From: Bacteriovoracaceae bacterium UBA2428
GTDB lineage: Bacteria; Bdellovibrionota; UBA2428
Reading direction: 5' to 3'
Assembly (NCBI GenBank): GCA_002343545.1
Contig: DDRA01000125.1
Location: forward strand, 1 to 18,679
Length of the DNA: 18,679 nucleotides
Shown: positions 1-7,380 of the stretch, piece by piece
Layout: the number at the start of each line of letters is the position of its first letter
Numbering within the stretch: the stretch's first letter is position 1
Translations under genes and position numbers: made by a program
Notes under the pieces: generated by a model
Database searches by the model: none
What the model saw: only the letters and a program-made list of their open reading frames with translations
What the model was told of the DNA's origin: nothing

Positions 1-1182
1 AGCGACACTTGTTTTTAAAGGCTCGAAAAACTCGCCCGACCCCTCTCGCTCGGCCGCCCGGCCGACTCGAACGGCGCCTCGAGGCAGCACTCCCGTTTCC
101 GTCACGATCTTTTGGCGCGGAGACAAAACGTCGGGCGCGGAGCTTCGATCCCCGAGATACTTTAGGAATCCGTAGTGTCCGCTCACCGCCTGCCGGAACT
201 TCGGAAAGTCGTGGTAGCTGAGCCGGTGGGCTTCGCAAAAAGCCTTCACCGACGGGGCGATTTTCGGGTAGAGGGTGTGGCCCCAATCGGGAAACAAGTG
301 GTGCTCCACTTGAAAGTTGAGTCCGCCCAGCGCCCAGGTCAAGAAGCGGTTGCCCGTCGCAAAGTTCGTGGTCGTTTCGGTCTGACGGGCCACCCACCCA
401 CGCTCACGCTCTAAGGCTTGGGTGCCCATGAGCTTGGTCCCCGAGGTGTGCGCCATCTGAAAGACGAGCGCGAGGAGGAAGCCCATGAGGGCCAGGTGCG
501 CCAAGAAGAATCCGGCGCCCAGCCAGAAGCTCCCCATCAGGCAAGCCGGCAGGAACCAAAAAAGGCCCAGGGCGATCGGTTTGAAAACGAGGATCTCCCG
601 CCAGACGCGCCGACTCACTTCCTTCGGAAGGCGATGCTTGTTCTTGGCGAGATCGGCGAAATCCGAAACGAAGACCCACATGAAAACCGCGAAGCCGTAC
701 AGGAACCACGCGTAGAGGTGCTGGTACTTGTGGTGCGACAGCAAGGGGTCTTCGACGTGCAAACGCATGAGCCCGCCGCCCTCGATGTCGTAGTCGCGCC
801 CGGGCGTGTTCGTGTGCATGTGGTGGGCCACGCAGTGCTGGTGGTACCAAAGGATGGAACTCCCGCCGCAGATCGAAATCGTCTTGCTCCACACGCCGTT
901 CGTTCGCTTGGTGAAGCCCGAGGCGTTGTGGCTGCCGTCGTGCATGACCGCGAACATGGCGATCGTCGTGACGAGCGTAAAGGCGACGCTGGACACGACA
1001 ACGGGGAACAGGCCCCATCCCGAGAGATTCCCCGCGCAGGCCAGGTAAAGCGCGTAGCTGAGGATCCAGAGCGCGAGGACGGAAAAGCACTTCCGCCGGC
1101 CTTCCCGGTGGGCCTCGCGCTTCCAACGTTCAAAGTCAGGGTGATCGTTAAGATAGGCCTTCAAGGCGGACAGATGGTTCAA
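1..1182 (-). CDS. Membrane fatty acid desaturase (acyl-CoA/acyl-lipid type), 3' end outside window
   Basis: This is a di-iron integral membrane desaturase that would introduce a double bond into a fatty acyl chain. Counting from the TTG at 1182, all three histidine clusters are present: HDGSHNA (81-87), HxxxHHxxTN (116-125, H116, H120, H121) and QVEHH (291-295). Hydrophobic stretches at about 40-78 and 195-245 fit the usual four-helix layout. The sequence after box 3 (HLFPDWGH, then YPKIAP) is typical of the acyl-CoA desaturase branch. Homologues normally end soon after the motif seen here as GHYGFLKYLG. This frame instead stays open for about 45 more codons to the left edge with no stop, so a tail or fusion lies outside. 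The start is uncertain: the frame is open back to a TGA at 1303-1305 but has no ATG. TTG 1182 has a GGGGGAAG stretch just upstream and opens a sensible N-terminus. A frameshifted ATG at 1220 is the alternative. Confidence 0.88.
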   Translation of the reverse strand, partial: MNHLSALKAYLNDHPDFERWKREAHREGRRKCFSVLALWILSYALYLACAGNLSGWGLFPVVVSSVAFTLVTTIAMFAVMHDGSHNASGFTKRTNGVWSKTISICGGSSILWYHQHCVAHHMHTNTPGRDYDIEGGGLMRLHVEDPLLSHHKYQHLYAWFLYGFAVFMWVFVSDFADLAKNKHRLPKEVSRRVWREILVFKPIALGLFWFLPACLMGSFWLGAGFFLAHLALMGFLLALVFQMAHTSGTKLMGTQALERERGWVARQTETTTNFATGNRFLTWALGGLNFQVEHHLFPDWGHTLYPKIAPSVKAFCEAHRLSYHDFPKFRQAVSGHYGFLKYLGDRSSAPDVLSPRQKIVTETGVLPRGAVRVGRAAEREGSGEFFEPLKTSVA

Positions 1183-1340
1183 GCGCTTCCCCCGGGGTGA
1201 AGCCTTGAGTTTAGGCTCATTCCGACCGGGCGCAAGCCATCGCGGAACGAAGAGTTGTAGCCCCGTCGAGCTACAACGCCCCCTCCTTAGCGCGGCGGCC
1301 ACTCACGGCGCGGGCGACTTGGGCCGAGCTTCCTTCACCT

Positions 1341-1550
1341 TTACTTCGAGCCGGCGCGTGAACTCGACGGAGCCGCCTTCGGTGCCCCGATGGGGCCCGG
1401 CATCTCCGAAGTGGCCTTCCGCTCGTGACAGTCGGGGGGCGGCGGCTTGCCGCCGCCGGCGCCGCAGATGCAGGGGTTGCATCCGGCCGAAGCGGCACCC
1501 GCGGGGAGCCCGAGCAAAGCGGCCAAGAGGAATACTTTCGTGGTTTTCAT
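1341..1550 (-). CDS. Small secreted Cys-containing protein (69 aa), unknown function
   Basis: Function not recognised. The ATG at 1550 has a near-perfect Shine-Dalgarno AGGAGG at 1555-1560, 4 bases upstream, the strongest ribosome-binding site noted in the window. The first about 21 residues form a clear Sec signal peptide: MKTTK, a leucine/alanine core, then the ASA-type cleavage site of AGAASA. The mature peptide starts GCNPCICGAGGGKPPPPDCH, with four cysteines, a glycine stretch and a proline stretch, and ends in a basic Ala/Ser-rich tail. The cysteines could bind metal or form disulfides in the periplasm; this is inference. The gene is divergent from the LysR regulator across 85 bases holding a palindromic LysR-type box, so it is a plausible target. 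The last about 25 codons may be misread (see findings): an overlapping frame also looks protein-like up to the TGA at 1303-1305. Confidence 0.62.
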   Translation of the reverse strand: MKTTKVFLLAALLGLPAGAASAGCNPCICGAGGGKPPPPDCHERKATSEMPGPIGAPKAAPSSSRAGSK

Positions 1551-1554
1551 GGGA

Positions 1555-1560
1555 CCTCCT
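1555..1560 (-). promoter_or_regulatory. Strong ribosome binding site of the small secreted protein
   Basis: On the minus strand AGGAGG lies 4 bases before the ATG at 1550. It fixes the start of the small secreted protein and rules out the longer reading that begins inside the promoter region. Confidence 0.75.
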
Positions 1561-1594
1561 GGGAGTACCCTACGCGAAGGCGCCGAAAGGCGCT

Positions 1595-1611
1595 GTTGCG
1601 GATAACGCAAC
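1595..1611. promoter_or_regulatory. Palindromic LysR-type operator (T-N11-A box)
   Basis: The sequence shows a perfect 6-bp inverted repeat, GTTGCG and CGCAAC, separated by GATAA. It contains the T-N11-A pattern typical of LysR-type regulator sites. It lies between the divergent LysR gene and the small secreted protein gene, centred 33 bases before the LysR ATG. Its left arm overlaps the -35 element proposed for the LysR gene, which fits negative autoregulation. That this regulator binds here is inferred from position and symmetry. Confidence 0.55.
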
Positions 1612-1624
1612 TTCAAGCTAACGA
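1596..1624 (+). promoter_or_regulatory. Candidate sigma70 promoter of the LysR gene
   Basis: TTGCGG (1596-1601) and TAACGA (1619-1624) are separated by 17 bases. A start about 7 bases after the -10 element would leave only about 5 bases before the ATG at 1636, where no Shine-Dalgarno is visible, so the transcript may be nearly leaderless. The -35 element lies inside the palindromic LysR-type box. Confidence 0.35.
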
Positions 1625-1635
1625 AATGTCTACAC

Positions 1636-2502
1636 ATGGAAGGCTTTCAAGTCCCCCCCGAGTACTGCCTCATCGTCCGCGCCATTGGCCAAACGAGTTC
1701 GCTCCGCGAGGCGGCGACCCGACTGAGCTGCGACCCCACGCTGCTCGTGCGCAAGGTCCGCACGATCGCGGAAGACCACGGGCTCCTGCAGAAGCTGCAC
1801 GGCAAGTGGACCCCCACCGAACGCGGACAGCGTGCCGCCCAGTGGGCCGAGGAAGGGCTCACGAGCCAACGCGCCTGGCTCGACGCCAAGTCCCGTCTCC
1901 GCATCGCGACGACGATGTGGATGGCCGAGCAGGTCCTCATCCCTTCGCTCGCGGAACTCCGGGAGCAAAGCCGCGAGGGAGTCAGTTATTCCTTCAACAC
2001 GACCTCGCCCAGCCTGGAGCGCAGTCTCCTCGACGGCAAGGCCGACTACGTGGTGAGCTGCCATCCGCCCACGGACCCCGCCCTCGCCCACCGCCGGGTC
2101 GGCGCCGAAAACTGGGTCGTCATCGTTCCTACCGCCTGGGAGAAAGCGTTCTCCGGCGCTTCCCCAAAAGAAACGATCGAGCGGCTCAACGCGCGTCCCT
2201 TCGTACGCCACGCCGACATCAATCCCGAGGTGCGACTGGGCTTCGCGCCGGCCCTCACGGAAGACACGCTCATGGATAGCCTCATCGGCGTGCGCAGCGC
2301 CGTCGAAGCCAAACTCGGCTGGGGCTGCGTCCCCGAGCTGCTCGTGCGGAGCGCGCTGCGGGACAAGAAGCTCGCTCGGGTCGGACTGAGCCTCCCCTCG
2401 CAGGGCTGCGTGAGCGTCTGGTGGCTGCGCGCCCGTCGCGAGACGACCCGGCACGCGAAAGAAATCTGCAAGTGGCTCGAGGCCGTTTGCGCCGAGGCCT
2501 AG
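1636..2502 (+). CDS. LysR-type transcriptional regulator
   Basis: A 288-residue protein, close to the family's usual length of about 300. Residues 8-65 form the N-terminal winged helix-turn-helix: the SLREAATRL segment matches the family's 'S(F)xxAAxxL' recognition region, followed by the TPTERGQ wing that corresponds to 'LTxxG'. Residues 85-285 look like the periplasmic-binding-protein-like effector domain, opening with the RLRIATTMWMAEQVLIPSL stretch. The family normally works as a tetramer with a small-molecule co-inducer; the ligand here is unknown. The HTH is more divergent than average (SCDPTLLVRKVRTI in place of the common 'xSQPAxSxQIxxLE'), but the architecture is clear. The gene is divergent from the small secreted protein and ends in a 4-base convergent overlap (CTAG) with the CheB-like gene at 2499. 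Confidence 0.88.
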   Translation: MEGFQVPPEYCLIVRAIGQTSSLREAATRLSCDPTLLVRKVRTIAEDHGLLQKLHGKWTPTERGQRAAQWAEEGLTSQRAWLDAKSRLRIATTMWMAEQVLIPSLAELREQSREGVSYSFNTTSPSLERSLLDGKADYVVSCHPPTDPALAHRRVGAENWVVIVPTAWEKAFSGASPKETIERLNARPFVRHADINPEVRLGFAPALTEDTLMDSLIGVRSAVEAKLGWGCVPELLVRSALRDKKLARVGLSLPSQGCVSVWWLRARRETTRHAKEICKWLEAVCAEA

Positions 2503-3068
2503 GAGCGCGAGATCCGCGAGAGTTCCTTGGCGATCTCAGCGATCGTGCCGGTCCGGGCCGACGGCACGGCCTTGAGGGCGGACGAGGGCATGAGCGGGAA
2601 CTCGGCATCCGCCGCGTCTTGGACCATCGCGAAGCCGCCTTCGTCGGCGATGGCGCGTAGGCCGGCCGCGCCGTCCTGGTTCGCACCCGTCAACACCACG
2701 CCGCAGGCGTCCGCACCGTAGGCGATGGCCGCCGACTCGAAGAGAACATCGATCGAAGGTCGCGCGTGCTGCACGTGCCGATCCGAGCTGAGCCCGAAGC
2801 GAAAAGTCTTCTCGACGAGCAGATGATAATCGGCGGGCGCGAAGTAGACGTGTCCCTCTTCGATGGGGGCCTTATCTTCGGCTTCGACGAAGCTCAGCCG
2901 TGCCCGCGATCGGTAGATGAGGCTTGGCGTAACGTTCGTGCTGGGATGCAAGTGTTGGACGACGATCATCGGAAGCCGAAAATCGTCGTCCAACTCGAGG
3001 AGCAGCTTTTGGAGGGCCGTAACTCCGCCCGCCGACGCGCCGACGAAGCAAGCCCGCGGTCGCCTCAC
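2499..3068 (-). CDS. cheB: CheB-type protein-glutamate methylesterase, catalytic domain only
   Basis: A 189-residue protein made only of the CheB catalytic domain. With the GTG at 3068 as start, the Ser-His-Asp triad is readable: S12 in GASAGG, H39 in VVQHLHP and D132 in LTGANQDGAAGL. The spacing nearly matches that of enteric CheB. It would hydrolyse glutamyl methyl esters (or deamidate glutamine) on a receptor-like partner. The receiver domain that normally gates CheB is absent, so control must come from a partner, plausibly one of the three receivers on the adjacent kinase. The GTG overlaps the CheR stop as GTGA and has GGAG 8 bases upstream, so this start is better supported than an open frame running back to 3269 inside cheR. 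It is the last gene of the kinase-CheR-CheB operon. No methyl-accepting chemoreceptor or CheA/CheW gene is in the window, so a role in chemotaxis proper is not implied. Confidence 0.9.
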   Translation of the reverse strand: MRRPRACFVGASAGGVTALQKLLLELDDDFRLPMIVVQHLHPSTNVTPSLIYRSRARLSFVEAEDKAPIEEGHVYFAPADYHLLVEKTFRFGLSSDRHVQHARPSIDVLFESAAIAYGADACGVVLTGANQDGAAGLRAIADEGGFAMVQDAADAEFPLMPSSALKAVPSARTGTIAEIAKELSRISRS

Positions 3069-3901
3069 GGCTTGGGCTCCGACCGGGAAAGCAACGAGAA
3101 GACGTTCTCCCCGGGGCTCACGGCTTGAAAGTTCGGCGCCAGGCTCGAAAAGCGCAGGGTTTCCTTGCTGCCGAGCGCGAGGAAACCTTTGTGCACGAGC
3201 GATCTCGCGAAGAGCTCGAGCGCACGCTCCTGCAACTCGCGACTGAAATAGATGAAGACGTTCCGGCAAAGGATGAGGTGCGCCTCGAGGAAGGCCGCGT
3301 CCGTCGCCAAGTTATGTTCGGAGAAGACGACGTTCTCGAGCAAGTCCGGATTGAAGCGGACGAGCCCGTACTCCGCACCGTAATACTGCGAAGGCGTTCC
3401 CGTACCGCCGGCCGCGGCGTAGTTCTTGTTGAAGGTGGGAATGCACGATGCCTCGAAGATCCCCGTCTTCGCGGACTTCAGCACGAAGGGATTGATGTCG
3501 GTCGCGTGAATCGTCGCGCGACGATCGAGCCCCTCTTCCTTGAGGGCGATCGCGAGGCTGAGGACCTCTTCGCCCGTGCTGCAGCCCGCGCTCCAGATCG
3601 TGACCTTCGAATAGGTCTTCAGCACCGGAAACACGGATTCGCGGAGGACCTTGAAGAAGGTCGGATCCCGAAAGAATTCGGAAGTGTTGATAGTCAACGA
3701 CCCCAAGATCTTGCGGAACTCCTCGGGCTCCCGCAGGGCCCGCTTCAGCAGGTCAAGCAGGCTCGAAGCCTGGTAGTCGCCCAAGAGCCCGGCGAGGCGA
3801 CGGTCCAGCGAGGCTTCGGCGTACTGGCGGAAGTCGTAGCCGTACTTGAGGTAAATTCCCTCGAAAAAAAGATGTCTTTCGACCTCGTCGATCTTCGTCA
3901 C
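3065..3901 (-). CDS. cheR: CheR-type S-adenosylmethionine-dependent methyltransferase
   Basis: A 278-residue protein with both CheR parts: a helical N-terminal domain (about 5-75) ending in INTSEFFRDP (71-80), and a Rossmann methyltransferase domain. SAM-binding features are SAGCSTGEE (104-112), the acidic ATDIN end of the second strand (D135) and the CheR signature CRNVFIYF (212-219). It would methylate glutamates on a partner protein. The GTG at 3901 overlaps the kinase stop as GTGA (3898-3901), and the stop at 3065-3067 overlaps the CheB GTG in the same way, so all three genes look translationally coupled. No TPR or PAS extension is present, unlike many long CheR fusions. Natural substrates could include the coiled coil of the adjacent kinase, whose QAQQEELRASNEELEQQ segment resembles methylation helices; that is a conjecture. 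Confidence 0.93.
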   Translation of the reverse strand: MTKIDEVERHLFFEGIYLKYGYDFRQYAEASLDRRLAGLLGDYQASSLLDLLKRALREPEEFRKILGSLTINTSEFFRDPTFFKVLRESVFPVLKTYSKVTIWSAGCSTGEEVLSLAIALKEEGLDRRATIHATDINPFVLKSAKTGIFEASCIPTFNKNYAAAGGTGTPSQYYGAEYGLVRFNPDLLENVVFSEHNLATDAAFLEAHLILCRNVFIYFSRELQERALELFARSLVHKGFLALGSKETLRFSSLAPNFQAVSPGENVFSLLSRSEPKP

Positions 3902-6900
3902 AAGAAAAGCCCCCGCGGCGAGAGCCAAACCTTGAGGATCGTCATGAGGTTCTCGAGGTTGACCGGCTTCGGAAGGTAGTCGCTCGCGCCGGCCTCGATG
4001 CAACGCTCGTGATCTTCCTTCATGGCCTTCGCCGTGAGGGCGACGATGGGAAGTCCCTTGATCCGCGGATTCGCGTCCTGACGGATACGGCGGATGGCCT
4101 CGAATCCGTCCATCTTCGGCATCATGATGTCCATCAGGACCAAGTCGATGTCGGCGTGCTTAGCGACCGCCTCGAGGGCCTGCAATCCGTCGCGCGCGAT
4201 CTCGACCTTGAGTCCCTTCGACTCGAGGGCGCTCGTGAGCGCGAAGATATTCCGGATGTCGTCGTCGACGAGGAGGATCTTCTTGCCTTCGAAGCCCTTG
4301 GCCTGCGAGCGGAGGTGGCTCAGCATGGCGCGCGTCGACTCGGGGAGCAGCGACTCCACGCGGTGCAGGAAGAGGTTCACTTCGTCGAGAAGACGTTCGG
4401 GCGAGCGGGCGCCCTTGATGATGATGCTTTCGGAGAACTTGCGAAGGTACTGGTCTTCCTCCTCGGTCAGGTCCTTGCCCGTGTAGATGACGACGGGGGG
4501 GAGCGCGACCTCGAGCTTGCGCAGCTCGCCGAGCAGATCGATGCCCGAAACGTCCGGCAAAGTGAGGTCGAGGATGATGCAGTCGAAGCCGTCCCGCTTG
4601 ACGCGATCGATGGCGGCCTCGCCCGTGTCGACGCTCACGACCTCGATATCGGAGCCCGCGATAAGTTCGGAAACGGCCAGGCGCTGAACGGGGTCATCCT
4701 CGACGAGCAGCACGCGGCGAAGCTTCGTCGAGATGATCTTCTCGATCCGACCCAGGGCCGAACGGACCTTGTCGATCGTAACGGGCTTCGTGAGGTAGCC
4801 GAGCGCGCCCATGCGCAAGGCATTCTGCTGGTATTCGAGCGCCGAGATCATGTGCACCGGCACGTGACGCAAGTGCGGCATCTGCTTGATCATCTCGAGG
4901 ATGCCCAGGCCGCTGATGCCCGGCAGCTTGATGTCGAGGAGGATCGCGGAAGGCACGTGGGAGCGAAGGATGCCAAGCGCGACCTCGCCGTCGGCGGCCT
5001 CGATCGGTTGGAAGCCGTAGGACTTCGCCGCTTCCACGACGGAGAACCGGAAACGCTCGTCGTCCTCCACGACGAGAATGGTCTTCTCGGAGTCGACGCC
5101 CTTGAGCGCGCTCTTCACGGCCTGCTTGACCTCGTCCGGCGAAGCCTTTTCGTCCGCGCCGGCAAGCTCCCGGCCCAGGCGGGTCTCGAAGCCCGGGATG
5201 GCCGGGCGCTCGGCCACGGCCGTCTCGGATGCGACCGGCAAGACGGCCGGCAACGAGATCGTGAAGGTGCTGCCCTTGCCTTCTTCCGAAGAGACGGAAA
5301 TCGCGCCGCCCAGCAACTGGGCCAGCTCCTTGGCGATCGTCAGCCCGAGCCCCGTGCCGCCGTACTGACGGCTGACCGAACCGTCGGCCTGCTCGAAGGC
5401 TTCGAAGATAAGGCGCTGCTTGGCGGGGGGCACGCCGATGCCGGTGTCGACGACGCTGAGGCGCAGCAGGTCGCCCTTCTCGGCCACCTCGGCCCGCAGC
5501 GAGATGGAGCCCTTCGACGTGAATTTGATCGCGTTCGAAATGAAGTTGCGCAGGATCTGATCGAGACGCTGCCGATCCGTGTGCAAGGCGAAGTTGCGGA
5601 GCTCGGGCGGCACGTCGACGACGAAGTCCAAAGACTTTGCCCGGACCTGCGGATCGAAGGCCGTCTTCGTCGATTCGATGAGCTCCCCGAGCGAAAAATC
5701 CTCGGCCCTCAGCGTGAGCTTGCGGGCCTCGATCTTGGAAAGATCCAGGATGTCATTGATGAGCATCAGCAAGTCGTTGCCCGCGCCGTTGATCGACTTG
5801 GCGAACTGCTTTTGCTGTTCGTTGAGGTTCTTTTCTTTGTTCTCGGCCAGAAGCGTCGAGAGAATGAGTAAGCCGTTGAGCGGCGTACGCAGCTCGTGCG
5901 ACATCTTGGCCAGGAATTCGGATTTGTATTGCGTCGACAGCTCGAGATCGCGCGCCCGCGCTTCGAGTTGCGCCTGCGTCGTCTCGAGCTCGCGGTTCTT
6001 GATGTTGAGCGCCTGCTGTTGGCTCTCGAGCGCGCGGGCCTGTTGCTCGAGCTCTTCGTTCGAAGCCCGAAGCTCCTCTTGCTGGGCTTGGAGCTCTTGC
6101 GACTGCTGCTGAGTCGTCTCGAGGAGCGCGCGAAGGCGCGACCGTGACTCGGCGGCGCTCAGCCCGATCGCGACCGTTTCGGCCAGCGCCGGGATGACCT
6201 TGGCCTCGCCCGCGTCGAGGGGCTTGAGGGAAGCCAGCTCGAGCAGACCGATCGAAAAGCCCTGGAACGAAAGGGGGACGAAGGTCAGAAAGCGCGGGCG
6301 GGTTTCGCCCAGCCCCGAGGATATTCGCCAGTAGTCCGCGGGGACTTCGTCGAGTTGCCAAAGCTCGTCGCGGCGGAGCGCCGTCCGCAGCAGCCCCGCG
6401 GCCGAATCGTCGAACGTCTCGTCGCGGGCGTCCGTTCCGAGCGAAGCGCCGAGCTTCAGACGCCCCCGGTCCAAGAAATAGAGGCGACCGGCCACGAAGC
6501 CCAACGCCTTCGAAAAGCTTTCCAGGACTTTTTCCGACGCCACGCCGATCTCGAGATCGCCGGCGACCGACTGCGCGAACGAGGCGACCAAATTCTTGTG
6601 CCGGGCCTCGAGGGCCTTCTCGGCCACTTCGGTCTGGGTTCGAAGCACGTTCTTCGAGATCTGCACGAAGGCGAAGACCAGCACGGCCGACAGGAAAGCG
6701 TTGGACAAGTAGAGAATCCACGAGAAGGCTTCTTTGCTCTGCTCCGCGCTCCGCGAGCGCGCGCGCAACAAAGCCCGTTCGGATTCCTTCATCCGTTCGA
6801 CTTGCCCGCGAAGGACGTCCATGAGGGCCTTGCCATCGGCGAAGTGAACGTTCGTCCGCGCCGGACGCTCGCCCGAAGTCTGGAAAGCGACCTTCAGCGC

Positions 6901-7272
6901 CTCTAACGCCTCGAAGCGCTTCTGCAGGTTGGCGCGGATCTCGAGGCTCGCGTCGCGCTGCTGCAGGTTATCGCTCGTGAGCGTCGTGACCCTTTGGATG
7001 TGAGCCATCGCTTCGGCCACGCCACGATTGTAAGGATCCAAGTGGCTTTCTTCGGCGGTCAGGAGGTAACCCCGCACGCCCGTCTCGGCGTCCTTCGCGG
7101 AGGAAAGCGTCAGATCGAGCTCGCTCAAGACCTCGGCGGTGTGCGCCACGAGGCGCTCCTGCTCGATTACTTTCTGAAAGCTCGAGCCCAGCAAGATGAC
7201 CTTAACGAAGAGGAAAACGAGAACGGCCGTAAGCACAACGAGCGGCCGGTAGTGCCGGGGAATCGTAATCAT
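3898..7272 (-). CDS. Hybrid sensor histidine kinase: CHASE3-GAF-HisKA-HATPase-REC-REC-REC
   Basis: A 1124-residue inner-membrane hybrid kinase. From the ATG at 7272: TM1 about 11-28; a periplasmic CHASE3-like helical domain 33-178 with the family signature ETGVRGYLLT; TM2 about 184-204; a GAF-like domain about 220-378; a long Gln/Glu-rich coiled coil 376-448; HisKA with SHELRTPLN (phospho-acceptor H459); HATPase_c with N box NFISNAIKF, G1 VVDTGIGVP and G2 GGTGLGLTI. Three receivers follow, with phospho-acceptors D780 (LLDIKLPG), D902 (ILDLTLPD) and D1048 (LMDIMMPKMDG). No Hpt domain is visible, so onward phosphotransfer would need a separate protein. A TTG at 7353 in the same frame would add a Gly-rich stretch unlike any membrane anchor; ATG 7272, followed directly by a short charged segment and TM1, is preferred. 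The gene heads the operon with CheR and CheB. Confidence 0.95.
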   Translation of the reverse strand: MITIPRHYRPLVVLTAVLVFLFVKVILLGSSFQKVIEQERLVAHTAEVLSELDLTLSSAKDAETGVRGYLLTAEESHLDPYNRGVAEAMAHIQRVTTLTSDNLQQRDASLEIRANLQKRFEALEALKVAFQTSGERPARTNVHFADGKALMDVLRGQVERMKESERALLRARSRSAEQSKEAFSWILYLSNAFLSAVLVFAFVQISKNVLRTQTEVAEKALEARHKNLVASFAQSVAGDLEIGVASEKVLESFSKALGFVAGRLYFLDRGRLKLGASLGTDARDETFDDSAAGLLRTALRRDELWQLDEVPADYWRISSGLGETRPRFLTFVPLSFQGFSIGLLELASLKPLDAGEAKVIPALAETVAIGLSAAESRSRLRALLETTQQQSQELQAQQEELRASNEELEQQARALESQQQALNIKNRELETTQAQLEARARDLELSTQYKSEFLAKMSHELRTPLNGLLILSTLLAENKEKNLNEQQKQFAKSINGAGNDLLMLINDILDLSKIEARKLTLRAEDFSLGELIESTKTAFDPQVRAKSLDFVVDVPPELRNFALHTDRQRLDQILRNFISNAIKFTSKGSISLRAEVAEKGDLLRLSVVDTGIGVPPAKQRLIFEAFEQADGSVSRQYGGTGLGLTIAKELAQLLGGAISVSSEEGKGSTFTISLPAVLPVASETAVAERPAIPGFETRLGRELAGADEKASPDEVKQAVKSALKGVDSEKTILVVEDDERFRFSVVEAAKSYGFQPIEAADGEVALGILRSHVPSAILLDIKLPGISGLGILEMIKQMPHLRHVPVHMISALEYQQNALRMGALGYLTKPVTIDKVRSALGRIEKIISTKLRRVLLVEDDPVQRLAVSELIAGSDIEVVSVDTGEAAIDRVKRDGFDCIILDLTLPDVSGIDLLGELRKLEVALPPVVIYTGKDLTEEEDQYLRKFSESIIIKGARSPERLLDEVNLFLHRVESLLPESTRAMLSHLRSQAKGFEGKKILLVDDDIRNIFALTSALESKGLKVEIARDGLQALEAVAKHADIDLVLMDIMMPKMDGFEAIRRIRQDANPRIKGLPIVALTAKAMKEDHERCIEAGASDYLPKPVNLENLMTILKVWLSPRGLFL

Positions 7273-7380
7273 TTCCGGGGTCTTAGCCAGGAAGCCGGGG
7301 GGAAGCGAGAGGCAATTAGCCCCAAAGCCCCCGAGACCAATTGATCCCCCCAACCATTCGCCCTATCCTAGCCTTCTTCC

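Noticed and set aside
404..1133. Two long minus-strand frames (404-1126 and 615-1133) in the desaturase region
   Set aside because: They are Arg/Ser/Pro-rich out-of-frame readings. Only the frame with the three histidine boxes makes protein sense.
1581..1594. GCGCC-GAAA-GGCGC hairpin in the LysR/mini-protein gap
   Set aside because: Only a 5-bp stem in a GC-rich region with no U-tract; a terminator in a divergent promoter gap would make little sense. It could sit in the mini-protein's leader, but nothing supports a function.
4009..5871. 620-codon open frame on the plus strand
   Set aside because: It is exactly antisense to the hybrid kinase, has a Arg/Asp/Leu-skewed composition, no domain and no ribosome site. 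It arises from GC-rich codon bias in the real gene.
7273..7380. Possible fluoride riboswitch before the CLC gene
   Set aside because: The conserved fluoride-aptamer segments were not found in these 108 bases. A covariance-model scan would be decisive.
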